From Seohaeicola saemankumensis (GTDB taxonomy: Bacteria > Pseudomonadota > Alphaproteobacteria > Rhodobacterales > Rhodobacteraceae): a stretch of DNA of 64,000 bases. The stretch is from contig NZ_JAIUZI010000007.1 of the NCBI RefSeq assembly GCF_020171285.1, positions 62,001 through 126,000 on the forward strand, read 5' to 3'. How positions within the stretch are numbered: the first letter of the stretch is position 1; every line of letters starts with the position of its first letter. The translations under genes were made by a program, and so were the position numbers. The notes beneath the pieces were generated by a model that worked only from the letters and a program-made list of their open reading frames with translations, made no database searches and had not been told where the DNA came from. Below, in pieces: positions 25,278 through 35,677 of the stretch.

Positions 25278-27332
25278 TCAGAACACGTCGATCTGCCCGC
25301 TGAGCAAGGTCAGGTCGGTGATCCCGGTCAGGGTCAGCGTGTTGCCGCCGCCGAAATCGAACACCGCATCCCCGCCCACGATGCTGGCAAAGGCGAGGAT
25401 CTGCGCCTCGGTCAGAACGGCGTTGTTCCACAACGCGTCGTCCAACCGCAGCCGGTCACCGGCAAAGTCGGCGATCTCGTCCGCGCCCGACCCGTAGACA
25501 AAGGTGTCGATACCGTCACCGCCGTGCAGGCTGTCGTCGCCCGCGCCGCCGTCCAGAACATCCGCGCCCGCGCGCCCCTCAAGCCGGTCATTGCCGGCGC
25601 GGCCGAACAGTTCGTCATCGCCCCGCATGGCGATCAGCCGGTTGTCCTGTCCGTCGCCACCCAACACATCGTCAAAGTAGGATCCGCGCAGGTCTTCGAC
25701 GTCGCTGAACAGGTCACCGGCCGCCAGGCCACTGTTGAGGAACGTATTTTCCAGATCCACCACCACGCCCGATGTCGAACCGAGATAGGAGGCTTCGTCG
25801 CGTCCAGCGCCGCCGATCATCACGTCGATGCTGAGACCGGCGATGAACACATCGTTGCCCTGGCCGCCGATCAGCGTGTTCGACCCGGTGTTGCTGTAGC
25901 CGAGGCTGGGGAAATCGCCGTGCAATATGTCGTCGCCGTTGCCGCCGATCAGAACGTCGTTGCCGCGCCCGCCTCGCAGGGTATCGTTCCCATCGCCGCC
26001 CGCCAGCCGTTCGTCGCCGTCGCCGCCTGTCAAAGTGTCGTCGAAATCGGTCCCGATCACCGACTCGATCCGAAAGAACGTGTCGCCCGCCGCGCCGCCC
26101 GCGTTCGGCACAGCGCCTGACAGGTCAACGCCAATGGCGACCCCCGAGTTTTCGTAAGTCACCGTGTCATAGCCCAGACCGCCATCCATGTAGTCGGCGC
26201 CCGCGCCAGCCAGCAACAGATCGTTCCCGTTGCCGCCGAACATGCGGTCGTCGCCGGTTCCGCCATCCAGCACATCGCGCCCGTTGCGCCCATCGAGGAT
26301 GTCGTTCCCGCCCCGGCCCAGCAGGGTGTCATCGCCGCCCCGCCCGATCAGCACGTTGGCGCCGCCATCGCCCGCCAGCATGTCATTGCCGCCGCCGCCG
26401 GACAGGTTTTCGATGCCAATATAGATGTCACCCGCCGCGTCGCCGGTGTTGTCGCCCGGCGTCAGCAGGTCGGCGATGATGCCGTTGCTGCCGCGGTAAT
26501 CGGCCGTGTCGCGGCCTGCGCCGCCATTCAGGATATCGGCGCCACGCCCGCCGATCAGGATGTCGTTGCCGCCGTGGCCGAACATGCGGTCGTCGCCGTT
26601 GCCGCCGTCGATCAGATCGTCGCCGGCCAGACCGCGCATGATGTCGCGCCCGCCAAGGCCGGACATGGTGTCATCCGCGTTGGTCCCGTCCATGGAGTCG
26701 GGGCCGGATGTGCCGACAAGCGGCTGCAGATTCAGCAAATATTCCCACACGCCGGCCACCCCGGTGTTGCCCGGCGTGGTGTCAAAGTCCTCGGGGTTCA
26801 CCGTGACGTCCAGCGGATTGTCCAGACGGGTATCCAGCGAATAGCCGATCCGCGCATAGCGCAGCAGCGAATCCAGCTCCATGTCGCCATAGCGAAAGGT
26901 GATCTGCGTCGACCCGTCCGCCATCTGCGTCATCTGCATCTGAAAACTGAACGACGGGTTGCCGTTGATATAGTAGCGGCCGACCTGATCCCAGGTCACG
27001 GTGACGGTGCTGCTGGCCGCGTCGATATCGACATGGACCTGCCCGGAGTTCGTATTGCTGCCCTGGGTGCGCGTATCCAGGTCGATGTTGTAGGGCGCGA
27101 TCCAGTGGGTTGTGTAAGGATAAACACCGGCAAAGCGGTATCCGAACTGTACGAACCCGTTGGTCGACACGATGAATTCGTCCGGATCATAGTGGACCCC
27201 GTCGATCAGGAACCCGTGTTCGAACACGGCCGAGACATCGACGGCCATCGTGTTGTCATCGCCGCGGGGCATGGTGATTTCACCGTAGCCCTCTGTGCCG
27301 CCTAGACCGGTTACAAGGTTGCTGTTGGGCAT
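25278..27332 (-). CDS. RTX (hemolysin-type calcium-binding) repeat protein with nidogen-like N-terminus
   Basis: A 684-residue protein in two parts. Residues of about 1-200 resemble a nidogen-like extracellular domain (GYRFAGVYPYTTHWIAPYNIDLDTRTQGSN, ITFRYGDMELDSLLRYARIGYS). From about 210 to 660 there are many GGxGxDxhx nonapeptides in clusters (GGNGDDRMFGHGGNDILIGG), which bind calcium in a beta roll. No N-terminal signal peptide is seen, and the C-terminus ends in a short hydrophobic tail (LTLLSGQIDVF), as expected for type I secretion. No type I exporter is encoded nearby. The start at 27332 has a GGAGGAA site. Adhesion or a surface role is possible; no catalytic domain is visible. Confidence 0.85.
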   Translation of the reverse strand: MPNSNLVTGLGGTEGYGEITMPRGDDNTMAVDVSAVFEHGFLIDGVHYDPDEFIVSTNGFVQFGYRFAGVYPYTTHWIAPYNIDLDTRTQGSNTNSGQVHVDIDAASSTVTVTWDQVGRYYINGNPSFSFQMQMTQMADGSTQITFRYGDMELDSLLRYARIGYSLDTRLDNPLDVTVNPEDFDTTPGNTGVAGVWEYLLNLQPLVGTSGPDSMDGTNADDTMSGLGGRDIMRGLAGDDLIDGGNGDDRMFGHGGNDILIGGRGADILNGGAGRDTADYRGSNGIIADLLTPGDNTGDAAGDIYIGIENLSGGGGNDMLAGDGGANVLIGRGGDDTLLGRGGNDILDGRNGRDVLDGGTGDDRMFGGNGNDLLLAGAGADYMDGGLGYDTVTYENSGVAIGVDLSGAVPNAGGAAGDTFFRIESVIGTDFDDTLTGGDGDERLAGGDGNDTLRGGRGNDVLIGGNGDDILHGDFPSLGYSNTGSNTLIGGQGNDVFIAGLSIDVMIGGAGRDEASYLGSTSGVVVDLENTFLNSGLAAGDLFSDVEDLRGSYFDDVLGGDGQDNRLIAMRGDDELFGRAGNDRLEGRAGADVLDGGAGDDSLHGGDGIDTFVYGSGADEIADFAGDRLRLDDALWNNAVLTEAQILAFASIVGGDAVFDFGGGNTLTLTGITDLTLLSGQIDVF

Positions 27333-27478
27333 CGAAAATTCCTCCGGCTCCAAAAACGTCAATAAAATATGGCTTGATCATAGCATTTTTTGGCGCGTCT
27401 GGCATCACGGGAATGGGAAAACGCCGCCCCGGCCCCTGACCCACAAAATCGTGAAAACATGCGGCGTGGATGCGCTTT

Positions 27479-27492
27479 TTGACCCATGTCAA
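27479..27492 (+). promoter_or_regulatory. FNR-type box upstream of ccoGHIS
   Basis: TTGACCCATGTCAA is a fully symmetric match to TTGAY-N4-RTCAA. Its centre is about 69 bp upstream of the ccoG start codon, which allows a transcription start near 27527 for a class II site. Confidence 0.85.
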
Positions 27493-27553
27493 AGTTGGAA
27501 TACAACTCATCTGTGACAAGGCGGTCACCAAGGCCATTAACCGGAGTGATTCC

Positions 27554-28984
<1,431 letters not shown>

Positions 28985-28987
28985 CCG

Positions 28988-29446
28988 ATGGCAGAACGCG
29001 AATTCACGGGCAAACACGCCCTCATGGTCTTTGTCGGCGCCTTCGGTGTCATTATCGCCGTCAACATCGCGCTGGCCTTCAGCGCGGTGAAGACCTTCCC
29101 GGGGCTCGAGGTCAAGAACTCCTATGTTGCCAGCCAGCAGTTCAACGATCGGCTGGCCGAGCAGCAGGCGCTGGGCTGGCAGGTCGCCGCCAAGACCACC
29201 GGCGGGCTCCTGATCCTGACCATCAACGACGCGCAGGGCCGCCCCGTCGAGGTCGAGCGCCTGCAGGCCACCATGGGGCGCGCCACCCACGTCAAGGACG
29301 ACTTTACCCCCGCCTTTGAATTCGACGGCACCGCCTATATCGCGCCGGCGGAACTGGCGCCGGGCAACTGGAACCTGCGCATGACCGCTGAAGCCGCCGA
29401 TGGCTCGGCCTTTTCCCAGCGCATCGTTGTCTACGTCAGGGGCTGA
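28988..29446 (+). CDS. ccoH: cbb3 oxidase assembly protein CcoH (FixH/RdxH)
   Basis: A 152-residue protein with one N-terminal membrane helix (ALMVFVGAFGVIIAVNIALAFSAVKTFPGLEVKNSYVASQ, a very conserved FixH block) and a periplasmic beta-rich domain. It interacts with cbb3 subunits during assembly. It starts 4 bp after the ccoG stop. Confidence 0.94.
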   Translation: MAEREFTGKHALMVFVGAFGVIIAVNIALAFSAVKTFPGLEVKNSYVASQQFNDRLAEQQALGWQVAAKTTGGLLILTINDAQGRPVEVERLQATMGRATHVKDDFTPAFEFDGTAYIAPAELAPGNWNLRMTAEAADGSAFSQRIVVYVRG

Positions 29447-29470
29447 ACCGACCATGCAACGGACCTGCTT

Positions 29471-31651
29471 ATGACCGCCGATATGCGCCCGCCCTCGGCC
29501 GCGGCCTGTCCCGGGTGCCTGGTCACCCCGGTCGAGCCGATTGAGGCCGCGCCCAAGGAGGCGCGCATCGCCCTGTCGCTGCCGGGCATCCATTGCCAGG
29601 CCTGTATCTCGACCGTCGAACGTGAATTGAACGCCCAGCCCGGTGTCCAGTCGGCCCGTGTCAACCTGACGCTCAAGCGCGCGATGATCGAGGCCGACGC
29701 CGATCTGCGCGCCGCCGATCTGATCCCGGTGCTGGAAAACGCCGGTTTCGAGGCGCATGAACTCGACCCCGGCGCGCTGTCGGCGACGCAATCGGACCGG
29801 ACCGGCCGCGATCTGCTGATGCGGCTGGCGGTGGCGGGCTTTGCCTCGATGAACGTGATGCTGTTGTCGGTGTCGGTCTGGTCCGGGGCCACCGACGCCA
29901 CCCGCGACATGTTCCATTGGATTTCCGCCGCGATCACCCTGCCGGCGATTGCCTTTTCGGCGCAGCCCTTTTTTGTCAACGCCTGGTCGGCGCTGCGGGT
30001 GCGGCGGCTGAACATGGACGTGCCCATCGTGCTGGCCATCGTGCTGGCGCTGGCGACCTCGCTTTGGGAAACCTCGCTGTCGGGTGAACACGCCTATTTC
30101 GACGCGGCGCTGACGCTCACCTTCTTCCTGTTGGCAGGCCGCTACCTCGATTACCGCACCCGCGCGGTGGCCCGGTCGGCGGCCGAGGAACTGGCCGCGC
30201 TGGAGGTGCCGCGCGCAATCCGGCTGGTGGACGGGGCCGAGCAGGAAACCGCCGTCGCCGATCTGGCCATCGGTGATCTGCTGCTGGTGCGCCCCGGCGG
30301 GCGGATGCCGGTGGATGGTGAGATCGTCACCGGCCAGTCGGAGCTTGACCGCTCGCTGCTGACCGGCGAAACGCTGCCCGTCTTTGCCGAACCGGGGCTG
30401 GCGGTCAGCGCGGGCGAGGTCAACCTGACCGGCCCGCTGACCATCCGCGCCACCGCCGTGGGCAAGGATACATCGCTGCACCGCATGGCCGATCTGGTGG
30501 CCATCGCGGAATCGGGGCGCTCGCGCTACACCTCGCTGGCGGATTCTGCGGCCAAGCTCTATGCGCCCGGCGTTCATATCCTTTCGGCGCTCAGCTTTCT
30601 GGGCTGGCTGCTCTATTCCGGCGATATGCGCACCGCGCTGAACATCGCCGCCGCCGTGCTGATCATCACCTGCCCCTGCGCGCTGGGCCTTGCCGTGCCG
30701 GCAGTGACCACCGCCGCCTCGGGGCGGCTGTTTCGCAAGGGGATGCTGATCAAACACGCCACCGCGCTGGAGCGTCTGGCCGAGGTCGACACGGTGGTCT
30801 TTGACAAGACCGGCACGCTGACCGCCGGCACGCCCGATCTGGCCAACCTTGGCGATTTCCCGCGCGCGGATCTGGAAATCGCGCTGGCGCTGGCTGAAAG
30901 CTCTGCGCATCCGCTGTCGGTGTCACTGGCGCGCACCGCCCGCGAGGCGGGGATCAAGCCCGCCACGCTGACCGACCTGCGCGAGATCCCCGGTTATGGC
31001 ACGCAGGCCACCTGCCGGGGCCAGCAGGTCAGGCTGGGCCGGGGCAGCTGGGTCGGGGCGGTGGCATCGGCGCAGACCGCCGCCTGGCTTGCCATCGGCG
31101 ACCGCAGCCCGGAACCGTTCCTCTTTACCGACGCCCTGCGTCCCGGCGCGGCCGAGGCGGTGCGCGATCTGCAGGCGGCGGGCAAGGAGGTTCTGCTGAT
31201 CTCGGGCGACACCACTGGCGCGGTCGAGGCGCTGGCCAACCGGCTTGGCATTACCAAGTGGCTGGCCGAAGCCTTGCCGCAGGACAAGGCGGCGCGCATC
31301 GCCGATCTGTCCGATCAGGGCCGCAAGGTGTTGATGGTGGGCGACGGGCTGAACGACACCGCCGCACTGGCCGCCGCCCATGTCTCGATCTCGCCGGCCA
31401 CCGCGCTGGATGCGGCGCGGGTGGCCTCTGACATCGTGCTCTTGGGTCAGGACCTGTCGCCGATCCCCGATGCATGCGACACCGCCGTTCGGGCGACCAA
31501 ACGCATCCGCGAGAATTTCCGTATCGCCACGGTCTATAACATCATCGCCGTGCCGCTGGCCGTGGCCGGGCTGGCGACGCCGCTGATTGCCGCATTGGCG
31601 ATGTCGACCTCGTCGATTACCGTGTCCCTGAATGCATTGCGGCTGAGGTAA
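29471..31651 (+). CDS. ccoI: Copper-transporting P1B-type ATPase for cbb3 oxidase assembly
   Basis: A 726-residue CopA2/FixI-type exporter that delivers copper towards the periplasm for the CuB site. An N-terminal heavy-metal-associated domain holds C42-x-x-C45 (GIHCQACIST). The membrane metal site is C401-P-C403 (ITCPCALGLAVP), the phosphorylated aspartate is D445 in DKTGTLT, and the hinge is GDGLNDTAAL. An extra CPGC pair lies before the HMA domain. The gene sits 25 bp after ccoH and 5 bp before ccoS. Context separates it from general copper-detoxifying CopA. Confidence 0.95.
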   Translation: MTADMRPPSAAACPGCLVTPVEPIEAAPKEARIALSLPGIHCQACISTVERELNAQPGVQSARVNLTLKRAMIEADADLRAADLIPVLENAGFEAHELDPGALSATQSDRTGRDLLMRLAVAGFASMNVMLLSVSVWSGATDATRDMFHWISAAITLPAIAFSAQPFFVNAWSALRVRRLNMDVPIVLAIVLALATSLWETSLSGEHAYFDAALTLTFFLLAGRYLDYRTRAVARSAAEELAALEVPRAIRLVDGAEQETAVADLAIGDLLLVRPGGRMPVDGEIVTGQSELDRSLLTGETLPVFAEPGLAVSAGEVNLTGPLTIRATAVGKDTSLHRMADLVAIAESGRSRYTSLADSAAKLYAPGVHILSALSFLGWLLYSGDMRTALNIAAAVLIITCPCALGLAVPAVTTAASGRLFRKGMLIKHATALERLAEVDTVVFDKTGTLTAGTPDLANLGDFPRADLEIALALAESSAHPLSVSLARTAREAGIKPATLTDLREIPGYGTQATCRGQQVRLGRGSWVGAVASAQTAAWLAIGDRSPEPFLFTDALRPGAAEAVRDLQAAGKEVLLISGDTTGAVEALANRLGITKWLAEALPQDKAARIADLSDQGRKVLMVGDGLNDTAALAAAHVSISPATALDAARVASDIVLLGQDLSPIPDACDTAVRATKRIRENFRIATVYNIIAVPLAVAGLATPLIAALAMSTSSITVSLNALRLR

Positions 31652-31655
31652 GCGG

Positions 31656-31814
31656 ATGTCCGTACTGTCCTACCTGATCCCGATTTCCCTGATCCTGGGC
31701 GGTGTCGGGCTCGTTGCCTTTATCTATACCGTCCGCTCCGGCCAGTACGACGACCCGGACGGCGACAGCCGCCGGATTCTGTCCGACGAATGGGATGACC
31801 GTCCCAAACCGTGA
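31656..31814 (+). CDS. ccoS: cbb3 oxidase maturation protein CcoS
   Basis: A 52-residue single-helix protein. The N-terminus MSVLSYLIPISLILGGVGLV is hydrophobic, followed by AFIYTVRSGQYDDPDGDSRR and a short acidic tail. The QYDDPDGDSxRIL block is the CcoS signature. CcoS is needed for cofactor insertion into the oxidase. It starts 5 bp after the ccoI stop. Confidence 0.93.
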   Translation: MSVLSYLIPISLILGGVGLVAFIYTVRSGQYDDPDGDSRRILSDEWDDRPKP

Positions 31815-31837
31815 CCGCAACCTGACCGGAGGCCAGG

Positions 31838-33361
31838 ATGATCTGCCAGGATCAAAGCGAGGTCTGCAGCTTTCTCGGCTCGCCCGATACCTTCGGGGGC
31901 GCGGTGGTTGAAGAGATCGAAACGCATATCTCGCGGATCTTTCTGGCCGGTGACCGGGTCTACAAGCTCAAGCGCGCGGTGAAACTGCCCTATGCCGATT
32001 TCTCGACGCCCGACATCCGCCGCGCCACCTGCGACAAGGAGGTGGCGCTGAACGCCGACCATGCGCCCGGCCTCTATATCGGAACCCGGCGCATCACCCG
32101 CGCGGAGGCGGGCGGGCTGGAATTCGACGGCCCCGGCCCGCTGGTCGATGCCGTGGTGGAAATGGCCCGCTTTGAGCAGGAGGCGCTGTTTGACCAGATG
32201 GCTGAGCGGGGTGAACTGACGCCGGCGCAGATGACCGAACTGGCCTATACCATCGCCCGGTTCCACGCCGCCGCCCCGGTTGTCCGCGACACCACCGGCG
32301 TTCAGAACCTTGCCGCCGTTCTGGATATCAACCGGGCCGGCTTCGCCACCTCGGACGTGTTTTCCGGCACCGAAGTCGCCACGCTCGACAGCGCCTTTCG
32401 CCGGGCTCTGGAACATCATGGCGACCGTCTGAATCAACGGGCGGAAACCGGCCAGATCCGCCGCTGTCACGGCGATCTGCACCTGCGCAACATTTGCATG
32501 TTCCAGGGGCGCCCGACGCTGTTCGACTGTATCGAGTTCAACGACCAGATCGCCACCGTCGATGTGCTCTATGATCTGGCGTTCCTGCTGATGGATCTGT
32601 GGCACCGCGACCTGCAGGAACTCGCCAGCCTGATCGTCAACCGGTACTTTGATGAAACCGGGCACGACGGGGATTTCGTGCTGCTGCCCCTGCTGATGGC
32701 GATCCGGGCCGCTGTCCGGGCACATGTCACGGCCACCCAGTCGATGGACGGCGGGGCAGGGGCCGCAGACATGCGGGCCGAGGCGCGGGCCTATTTCGAC
32801 ATGGCATCCGGGCTGTTGGTCGCGCAACCGCCGCGCGCCTTTGCCATCGGCGGGTTCAGTGGCACCGGCAAATCCACCATCGCCCAGGCGCTGGCCCCGC
32901 AGGTCGCGCCGCCGCCCGGCGCGCGGATCTTTGAAAGCGACCGCACCCGCAAGGCGATGTACGGTGTCTCTGCCGAAACCCGGCTGCCCGAGGCGGCCTA
33001 TGCGCCAGAGGTCTCTGACCGGGTCTATGCCGCGCTCGGCACCCGGGCCGTGTCGGTTCTGCGGGCGGGTGCGCCGGTGATCGTCGATGCGGTGTTCGAC
33101 CGGGCCGACCGGCGCCGCGACATCGAACAGGCGCTGGCCGGGTACCCCTTTGCGGGGATCTGGCTGACGGCCTCGCCCGACACCCTGCGCCACCGGGTCG
33201 CCACCCGGCAGCGCGGCGCGTCAGACGCCGATGACGCCGTTCTGATGGCGCAACTGGCACGGGGAAAAGGGGCGCTCAGCTGGCGGGACGTATCGACGGA
33301 CCGAGGGGTAGTTCGATCCGTTTCCGCCATACTGAGCGCCGCGGCAAACGACGTGCCCTAA
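31838..33361 (+). CDS. Fused aminoglycoside-phosphotransferase-like / P-loop kinase protein
   Basis: A 507-residue two-domain protein. The N-terminal half (about 1-330) is APH-like, with the Brenner motif CHGDLHLRNICMF and IEFNDQIATVDVLYDLAFLLMDL around the metal-binding aspartate. The C-terminal part is a P-loop kinase (FAIGGFSGTGKSTIAQALAP, then VIVDAVFDRADRRRDIEQ). This fusion is a known bacterial arrangement, but its substrate has not been assigned to my knowledge. There is no reason to call it a resistance gene. It starts 23 bp after ccoS with a GGAGG site, so it could be cotranscribed with ccoGHIS. Confidence 0.82.
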   Translation: MICQDQSEVCSFLGSPDTFGGAVVEEIETHISRIFLAGDRVYKLKRAVKLPYADFSTPDIRRATCDKEVALNADHAPGLYIGTRRITRAEAGGLEFDGPGPLVDAVVEMARFEQEALFDQMAERGELTPAQMTELAYTIARFHAAAPVVRDTTGVQNLAAVLDINRAGFATSDVFSGTEVATLDSAFRRALEHHGDRLNQRAETGQIRRCHGDLHLRNICMFQGRPTLFDCIEFNDQIATVDVLYDLAFLLMDLWHRDLQELASLIVNRYFDETGHDGDFVLLPLLMAIRAAVRAHVTATQSMDGGAGAADMRAEARAYFDMASGLLVAQPPRAFAIGGFSGTGKSTIAQALAPQVAPPPGARIFESDRTRKAMYGVSAETRLPEAAYAPEVSDRVYAALGTRAVSVLRAGAPVIVDAVFDRADRRRDIEQALAGYPFAGIWLTASPDTLRHRVATRQRGASDADDAVLMAQLARGKGALSWRDVSTDRGVVRSVSAILSAAANDVP

Positions 33362-33381
33362 CCACGTCGCGCCGCATGAGG

Positions 33382-33407
33382 TGCCGCGGTCGCCTGCGAC
33401 CACGGCA
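33382..33407. terminator. Hairpin between convergent genes, possible terminator
   Basis: TGCCG-c-GGTCGC pairs with GCGACC-a-CGGCA around a 2-nt loop, with one C/A mismatch. It lies in the 63-bp gap between the fused kinase gene and the TadG-like gene. No T tract follows. Confidence 0.35.
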
Positions 33408-33424
33408 AGTGGGAGTACTTATTA

Positions 33425-35179
33425 TCAATTCACCAGCCTCAGGCGCTGGATCGACGATGCGATGGCCACGAAGGTGCCGATCACCTCTTCGCCGGTGACT
33501 TCAAAGAAGTGCGCGGGAGAAGAGGCGCATTCCTTGACCTCGGCGGCAGCCTTGTCCGAGGTTTCGAAGGCGACCGTATAGATCGTCACGCCCTTGGACT
33601 TGGCCAGTTCGCATTGCTCGTGGAACAGCTGCAGGTTGGTCAGCTGCCCCGAAGCCAGCACCGTTTCCGTCGAGGGGCGTTCGGTCAACTCGGTGGAGTC
33701 GTTGACCGGATCCAGCGTGTCGGCGGGCCGCACCTGGGTGCCGGTGCGCCCATCCGTCATCAGCACGATGTACTTGGACGACTGATCGGCGTCCCACGCC
33801 AGCGGGCGGTTGGTGAATTCGGCCGGAACCTCGCCATGGGTGACAAGATGTTCAAAGGCCGGCTGGGTGGTCGGGTCGAGCAGCGCCAGCGCATATTTCA
33901 TGCCATAATTGGTGCCGGTGCCGTCAAAGAGACGCAGGTTGTCGATGTAGCCGTGCAGCTTTGTCTCGTCGCGCTGGGCGTATTGAATGCTCATGTCGTC
34001 GCCAGGGCACCAGCCCCAGTTCTGGGTGACCTCGTCATAATCCCAGTTCACGAAATGGGCGACCTGGTCGATGCTGGCGTCCGGCAGGCTGGTGTCAAAG
34101 AAGTCCTCGTACTCCATTTCGATGCAGGAGGATTCATTGTTCGGCACGATCCCGTTGTAGAAGGCACTGAAATCATAGACTTCGTCGGTCTGGTTGTATT
34201 TGGTCGACCCTTCGACATCGGTTCCGGTCACGTCGAAAAACTCTGTCTCGACCCTGCCGCCCTTGATCGAGGCGCCCAGCAGTGTCGCGTGTTCCTGCTG
34301 CGCCACCGGGCTGTTGCGTTCGATGAAGTCCAGCGCATAGGGCAGGTAGGTGTCCAGATCGTCCTTGTTGAACAGGTCCACGTCGTCGTCGGGGTAGTTG
34401 TCGATCTTGACCGAGTAGTCCTCTTCGCCGTCGCCATCCAGATCGTACCAGAAGACAATGTTGGAAATGTCCTGCTGCCACTCGGGGAAAAAATCACTGC
34501 CGGTGGTGCCGAACCGCTCGCCGCCGAGGTATTCGAACATCTTTTCGCCGGGGTTGGTATGGCCGGCAAAGGGCACGATGTTGACCGACGTCAGGTATTC
34601 CGAATCCCCCAGTTCGGGATTGGTGCCGGTGTTGCGTTCCAGAACGGTCGAGATAAAGGATTTCGCCGCCGGCTTCATCAGGTCGACACGCTGGTTGGTC
34701 TTCATGCTGCCCGAGATATCGAGCACCAGCGAAATCTCGACGTCCGGCACCCGTTCGGCCGCCGTCGCCGACAGATCCGCCGACAGCGTGTCCCAGCCGG
34801 TCATGTGCATGAACTGTGTCTTGACCGAGGTCGATACGTCGGCCTTGACCTGCCTCTGGTACTTGTCGCCGGTGACATGCACCGCCGTCAGGTATTGCGA
34901 CAGCCCGGCCTTGGCGAAATAGTCGTTGACCACTTCTTCGGGGTCCAGCGGCTGTTCCAGGTCGGCGGCGGCCAGAACCGCGCGATCCAGGGTGTATTGC
35001 AACTGCGACCGGTCGCGTTCGAAGTGCATCAGGTCGATCCCAATGCCGCCCACCATCAGCATGATCACCAGGACGTACACCCCGAAAAACAGGATCGTGC
35101 CATCCTCGTTGCGGACAAAGGACTGGCAGAGGCTGCGATGGGAATTCGCAGTGGTTCGAATAATGCGACGAAGCGACAT
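33425..35179 (-). CDS. TadG-like pilus-assembly/von Willebrand factor A protein
   Basis: A 584-residue protein. The N-terminal helix belongs to a TadE/TadG pseudopilin-like segment (EDGTILFFGVYVLVIMLMVGGIGIDLMHFERDR). A vWA domain follows with the MIDAS motif LVLDISGSMKT (DxSxS). A large insert, rich in Asp, Tyr and Trp, splits the vWA fold before the final YIVLMTDGRTGTQ and TIYTVAFET strands. TadG proteins are secreted or assembled by Tad pilus systems. No tad/cpa genes are present here, so this is an isolated copy. The start at 35179 has a GAGGAGA site. Confidence 0.82.
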   Translation of the reverse strand: MSLRRIIRTTANSHRSLCQSFVRNEDGTILFFGVYVLVIMLMVGGIGIDLMHFERDRSQLQYTLDRAVLAAADLEQPLDPEEVVNDYFAKAGLSQYLTAVHVTGDKYQRQVKADVSTSVKTQFMHMTGWDTLSADLSATAAERVPDVEISLVLDISGSMKTNQRVDLMKPAAKSFISTVLERNTGTNPELGDSEYLTSVNIVPFAGHTNPGEKMFEYLGGERFGTTGSDFFPEWQQDISNIVFWYDLDGDGEEDYSVKIDNYPDDDVDLFNKDDLDTYLPYALDFIERNSPVAQQEHATLLGASIKGGRVETEFFDVTGTDVEGSTKYNQTDEVYDFSAFYNGIVPNNESSCIEMEYEDFFDTSLPDASIDQVAHFVNWDYDEVTQNWGWCPGDDMSIQYAQRDETKLHGYIDNLRLFDGTGTNYGMKYALALLDPTTQPAFEHLVTHGEVPAEFTNRPLAWDADQSSKYIVLMTDGRTGTQVRPADTLDPVNDSTELTERPSTETVLASGQLTNLQLFHEQCELAKSKGVTIYTVAFETSDKAAAEVKECASSPAHFFEVTGEEVIGTFVAIASSIQRLRLVN

Positions 35180-35677
35180 GTCTTGGTCTCCTCTTGGCCT
35201 GGCTGGGGCAAGTTTTGCTTGGCCGAGGAGACTCTGGTGTTGGTTTGTGTTCCGTTTCTGGCTCGATTCTGGCGAAGCTGACACAATTGCTCTTGCCGTT
35301 TACGGAACGATCGAAATGAAGTGAGTTTGCGAAGATTGTCGAAAAATCCGGGACGATTATGCGATTTTTGGAAACAGCTCTATTGATCTGTCCTTATTGT
35401 ATTGTGGTGAAAACCCCTTGTTCCCATAGTTTTCCGCGGTTTCGGATTGTTGCAGCAAGAAAATGGTAAAAATTGAGAATTCTTGGCCTTTGTAGGGCTT
35501 TTTGAGGGTTCCGACGGGTCAGAACACGGCGCGCCGGCCGGTTTTCAGGGGGGATTCGACATGTTTGCGGCCCGTTTGTCCTGCGCGGCCTGTCCCCTCG
35601 GACAAGGCAAAGACCCGCCGGCTTTTCTGCCGCACGGGGCTTGGTTTCGTGCCGGTGGCCTGCACCGTGGCCCGCTC
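35180..35677. other. Non-coding, AT-richer interval between tadG-like and D,D-carboxypeptidase genes
   Basis: This 498-bp stretch has no credible gene. It probably carries the promoter and leader of the tadG-like gene on the minus strand. The part from 35300 to 35490 is clearly AT-richer than the surrounding chromosome, with several A/T runs (ATGGTAAAAATTGAGAATTC at 35463-35482). The part next to the carboxypeptidase gene returns to normal composition. No clear hairpin was found. Confidence 0.5.

Noticed and set aside
26000..26700. Tandem DNA repeat array or CRISPR-like region
   Set aside because: The repeated pattern is the coding sequence of RTX nonapeptides; units vary and no spacers exist.
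31838..33361. Aminoglycoside resistance gene
   Set aside because: Only the phosphotransferase fold is shared. The fusion with a P-loop kinase is a general bacterial protein and nothing shows drug specificity.
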